Positions 33,735-34,734 of a DNA stretch of 34,734 nt are shown here, one piece after another. The position numbers and the translations under genes are program-made. The first letter of the stretch is position 1. Each line of letters begins with the position of its first letter. A model generated the notes under the pieces. The model had not been told where the DNA came from, made no database searches, and was given only the letters and a program-made list of their open reading frames with translations. The DNA comes from Deltaproteobacteria bacterium (GTDB lineage: Bacteria > Myxococcota > XYA12-FULL-58-9), in assembly GCA_016218825.1 (NCBI GenBank), contig JACRCV010000093.1, forward strand, positions 1 through 34,734, read 5' to 3'.

Positions 33735-34508
33735 CTACATCGACTTCTCGCCCTTCTCCACCACCGCCTTCTGGTAATAGTCCCTGGCGGCGATGCCGCT
33801 CGCCTTGGCCTTCTTCAGCTCCTCGTCGATGAGGGCCTCGAAGGCGGGCTGCGGCTGCGCCCCGGACAAGAACCGGCCGTTCACGAAGAACGCCGGGGTG
33901 CCACGGGCGCCCATCTGCATGCTGAGCTTCTGGTCTTCTTCGATGCGGGTCTTGTACTTGTTGTCGGCAAAGCACTTCTTGAACCGGCCGACGTCGACGC
34001 CAATCTCGCCGGCCCACTTCTCGTAGCTCTCCGGCGAGAGCGCCTGCTGATTGCCGAACATCTTCTCAGTCATCGGCCAGAACTTCCCTTGCTCCCGCGC
34101 GCACTCGGCAGCGTTGGCCGCCGGCATCGCGTTCGGGTGGAAGCTCAACGGATTGTGCTTGAACACGATCCGCAGGTCTTTGCCGTACTTGTCTTCCAGA
34201 GCCTTGAGGGTCGGACCGACCCTCCCGCAGAAGGGTCACTGAAAGTCCGAGACTTCGACCAATGTCACCCAAGCGTCGGCACCCCCTTTGGCGGCGGAGT
34301 CTCCGACCGGAAAACCGTAGACCTTGGCCGGGTCCGGGCCCTGCGGCCGTTGCGGCTGCTGGGGCATCGACGGCCTGCCGCCTTGCTCCAGCTTGGTGAG
34401 GATCTTCTTCTGCGTTTCCTTGATCTCCTCGATGTCCCCACGGGTGACGCACGCGGCGATCCCGAGGGCAAGGAGCATCAGGGGCATGCGCTCCAGTGCA
34501 AACCTCAT
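33735..34508 (-). CDS. DsbA-family thioredoxin-fold lipoprotein, probable selenoprotein (Sec-Pro-Phe-Cys)
   Basis: 257 residues if the TGA at 34238-34236 is read as selenocysteine (Sec91). The ATG at 34508 has GGAGG eight bases upstream. A signal peptide ends Leu-Gly-Ile-Ala-Ala-Cys20 (lipobox), then a coiled-coil-like stretch ('IEEIKETQKKILTKLEQ') and a Pro/Gln linker lead to the thioredoxin fold. There 'VTLVEVSDFQ' is followed by TGA-CCC-TTC-TGC, i.e. U-P-F-C in place of the family's C-P-F-C. The frame continues without error through 'GRVGPTLKALEDKYG', 'IVFKHNPLSFHPNA', a helical insert ('AAECAREQGKFWPM...'), the cis-Pro loop 'RGTPAFFVNG' and a C-terminal helix. The fold is complete on both sides of the TGA. 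The likely role is dithiol/selenol redox exchange in the envelope. The alternatives are a C-to-A nonsense mutation or a base error, but the downstream hairpin argues against these. The genome's selA/selB/selC genes are outside the window. Confidence 0.82.
34206..34224 (-). promoter_or_regulatory. Putative bacterial SECIS element
   Basis: Immediately downstream of the in-frame UGA, inside the coding region, the mRNA holds GAGGGUCG-GUC-CGACCCUC. It is a perfect 8-bp stem, or 7 bp with apex GGUCC. The apex lies about 20 nt after UGA, inside the usual 16-37 nt window for bacterial SECIS loops. The GGUC at the apex matches the GGUCU loop recognised by SelB in E. coli fdhF. I see no comparable hairpin directly after an in-frame stop elsewhere in the window. 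Confidence 0.72.
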
Positions 34509-34551
34509 ACGAGTAACCTCCATCCGGATTAGAGTCCTGGGCCGGGGACGA

Positions 34552-34579
34552 ACCTTATTCAGACTCGGCCGCAAGTCAA
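34552..34579 (-). promoter_or_regulatory. Candidate promoter of the selenoprotein gene
   Basis: On the minus strand, TTGACT (34579-34574) and TAAGGT (34557-34552) are separated by 16 bases. The predicted start lies roughly 35-40 bases before the ATG. The -35 is five of six; the -10 fits the looser TANNNT pattern common in GC-rich bacteria. Confidence 0.42.
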
Positions 34580-34637
34580 GCCCGGCCGTCGCCGCCATAA
34601 CTCCGCTCTAAGGCCACGCGCCCCGGGGCAGCCGGCG

Positions 34638-34665
34638 CCTCAGAAACGCGGACGCGTCTCTGAGG
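34638..34665. terminator. Long hairpin near right edge, possible terminator
   Basis: CCTCAGAAACGCG (34638-34650) and CGCGTCTCTGAGG (34653-34665) form a 13-bp stem with one mismatch. It lies about 35 bases beyond the end of a possible minus-strand gene at the right edge and upstream of the selenoprotein promoter. No U-tract is seen, so a terminator role is only suggested by position. Confidence 0.35.
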
Positions 34666-34699
34666 TGCCAGGGCGAGCTTGTCGGTGCGAGGCCGGGGG

Positions 34700-34734
34700 T
34701 CAGTGCAGGTCCATGCGCGGCTCGCGTATGTCGA
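34700..34734 (-). CDS. Possible C-terminal end of a gene cut by the right edge
   Basis: On the minus strand an open frame enters from the right edge and ends at TGA (34702-34700), with the last residues Asp-Ile-Arg-Glu-Pro-Arg-Met-Asp-Leu-His. The composition is protein-like, but eleven codons are too few to identify a product or to be sure it is coding. Confidence 0.25.
   Translation of the reverse strand, partial: DIREPRMDLH

Noticed and set aside
33735-34598. Two separate small genes (about 34236-34598 and 33735-34166)
   Set aside because: Both halves are in one frame separated by a single TGA, and neither is a complete thioredoxin fold alone. The second would lack a start signal and the active site. 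One gene with Sec is the simpler reading.

Overview
The window is about 34.7 kb of very GC-rich DNA with high coding density. It most likely comes from a large-genome member of the Myxococcota (former Deltaproteobacteria). The evidence is an MglA-type gliding GTPase paralogue, a DUF4388 (PatA N-terminus-like) protein, a very large cysteine-rich lipoprotein with DUF4215-type 'CDDGN..GDGC' modules and P-domains, multihaem c-type cytochromes under a two-component system, and fused alpha-beta ADP-forming acyl-CoA synthetase. No rRNA, tRNA, CRISPR array or intact mobile element was seen. Assignments rest on motif reading only; no database search was run.

Layout, left to right. Positions 1-371 hold the end of a probable IS4-type transposase running in from the left edge, a hairpin-rich dispersed repeat, and a good terminator for the next gene. 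Positions 372-8192 are an electron-transfer block, all on the minus strand: a pentahaem secreted cytochrome, an overlapping sensor kinase, an overlapping sigma-54-type response regulator, and 328 nt further on a giant multihaem lipoprotein cytochrome. Positions 8468-12624 (+) hold a DHFR/RibD-like reductase, an ADP-forming acyl-CoA synthetase with an extra N-terminal domain, and a myxobacterial-type hypothetical protein. Positions 12628-14265 hold an MglA paralogue with a C-terminal extension and a divergent five-helix membrane protein. Positions 14425-19077 are a 1550-residue Cys-rich lipoprotein with a three-fold 163-residue super-repeat. Positions 19139-24272 (minus strand) are smc followed by nuoA-nuoB-nuoC, with no nuoD following. 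Positions 24600-25835 hold a compound hairpin element and an outer-membrane barrel/TPR-like protein. Positions 25887-28440 (minus strand) encode a START-like protein, a DUF4388 protein and a PLP aminotransferase. Positions 28627-33666 (+) encode a 1548-residue beta-rich protein with no export signal and a small hypothetical protein.

The most striking item is at 33735-34508 (minus strand): a DsbA/thioredoxin-fold lipoprotein whose reading frame is interrupted by one TGA exactly where the first cysteine of the CPFC active site belongs. A perfect 8-bp hairpin with a GGUC-containing apex begins 11 nt after that TGA. I read this as a selenoprotein (Sec-Pro-Phe-Cys) with a bacterial SECIS element, not as two genes or a pseudogene. 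The gene also has a sigma-70-like promoter, a strong ribosome binding site, a lipobox, a cis-Pro loop and a textbook rho-independent terminator, all consistent with expression.

Themes that link the genes are envelope redox chemistry (multihaem cytochromes, complex I subunits, the thiol/selenol oxidoreductase), surface and envelope proteins with repeats, and myxobacterial regulatory modules (MglA paralogue, DUF4388, NtrC-type regulator).
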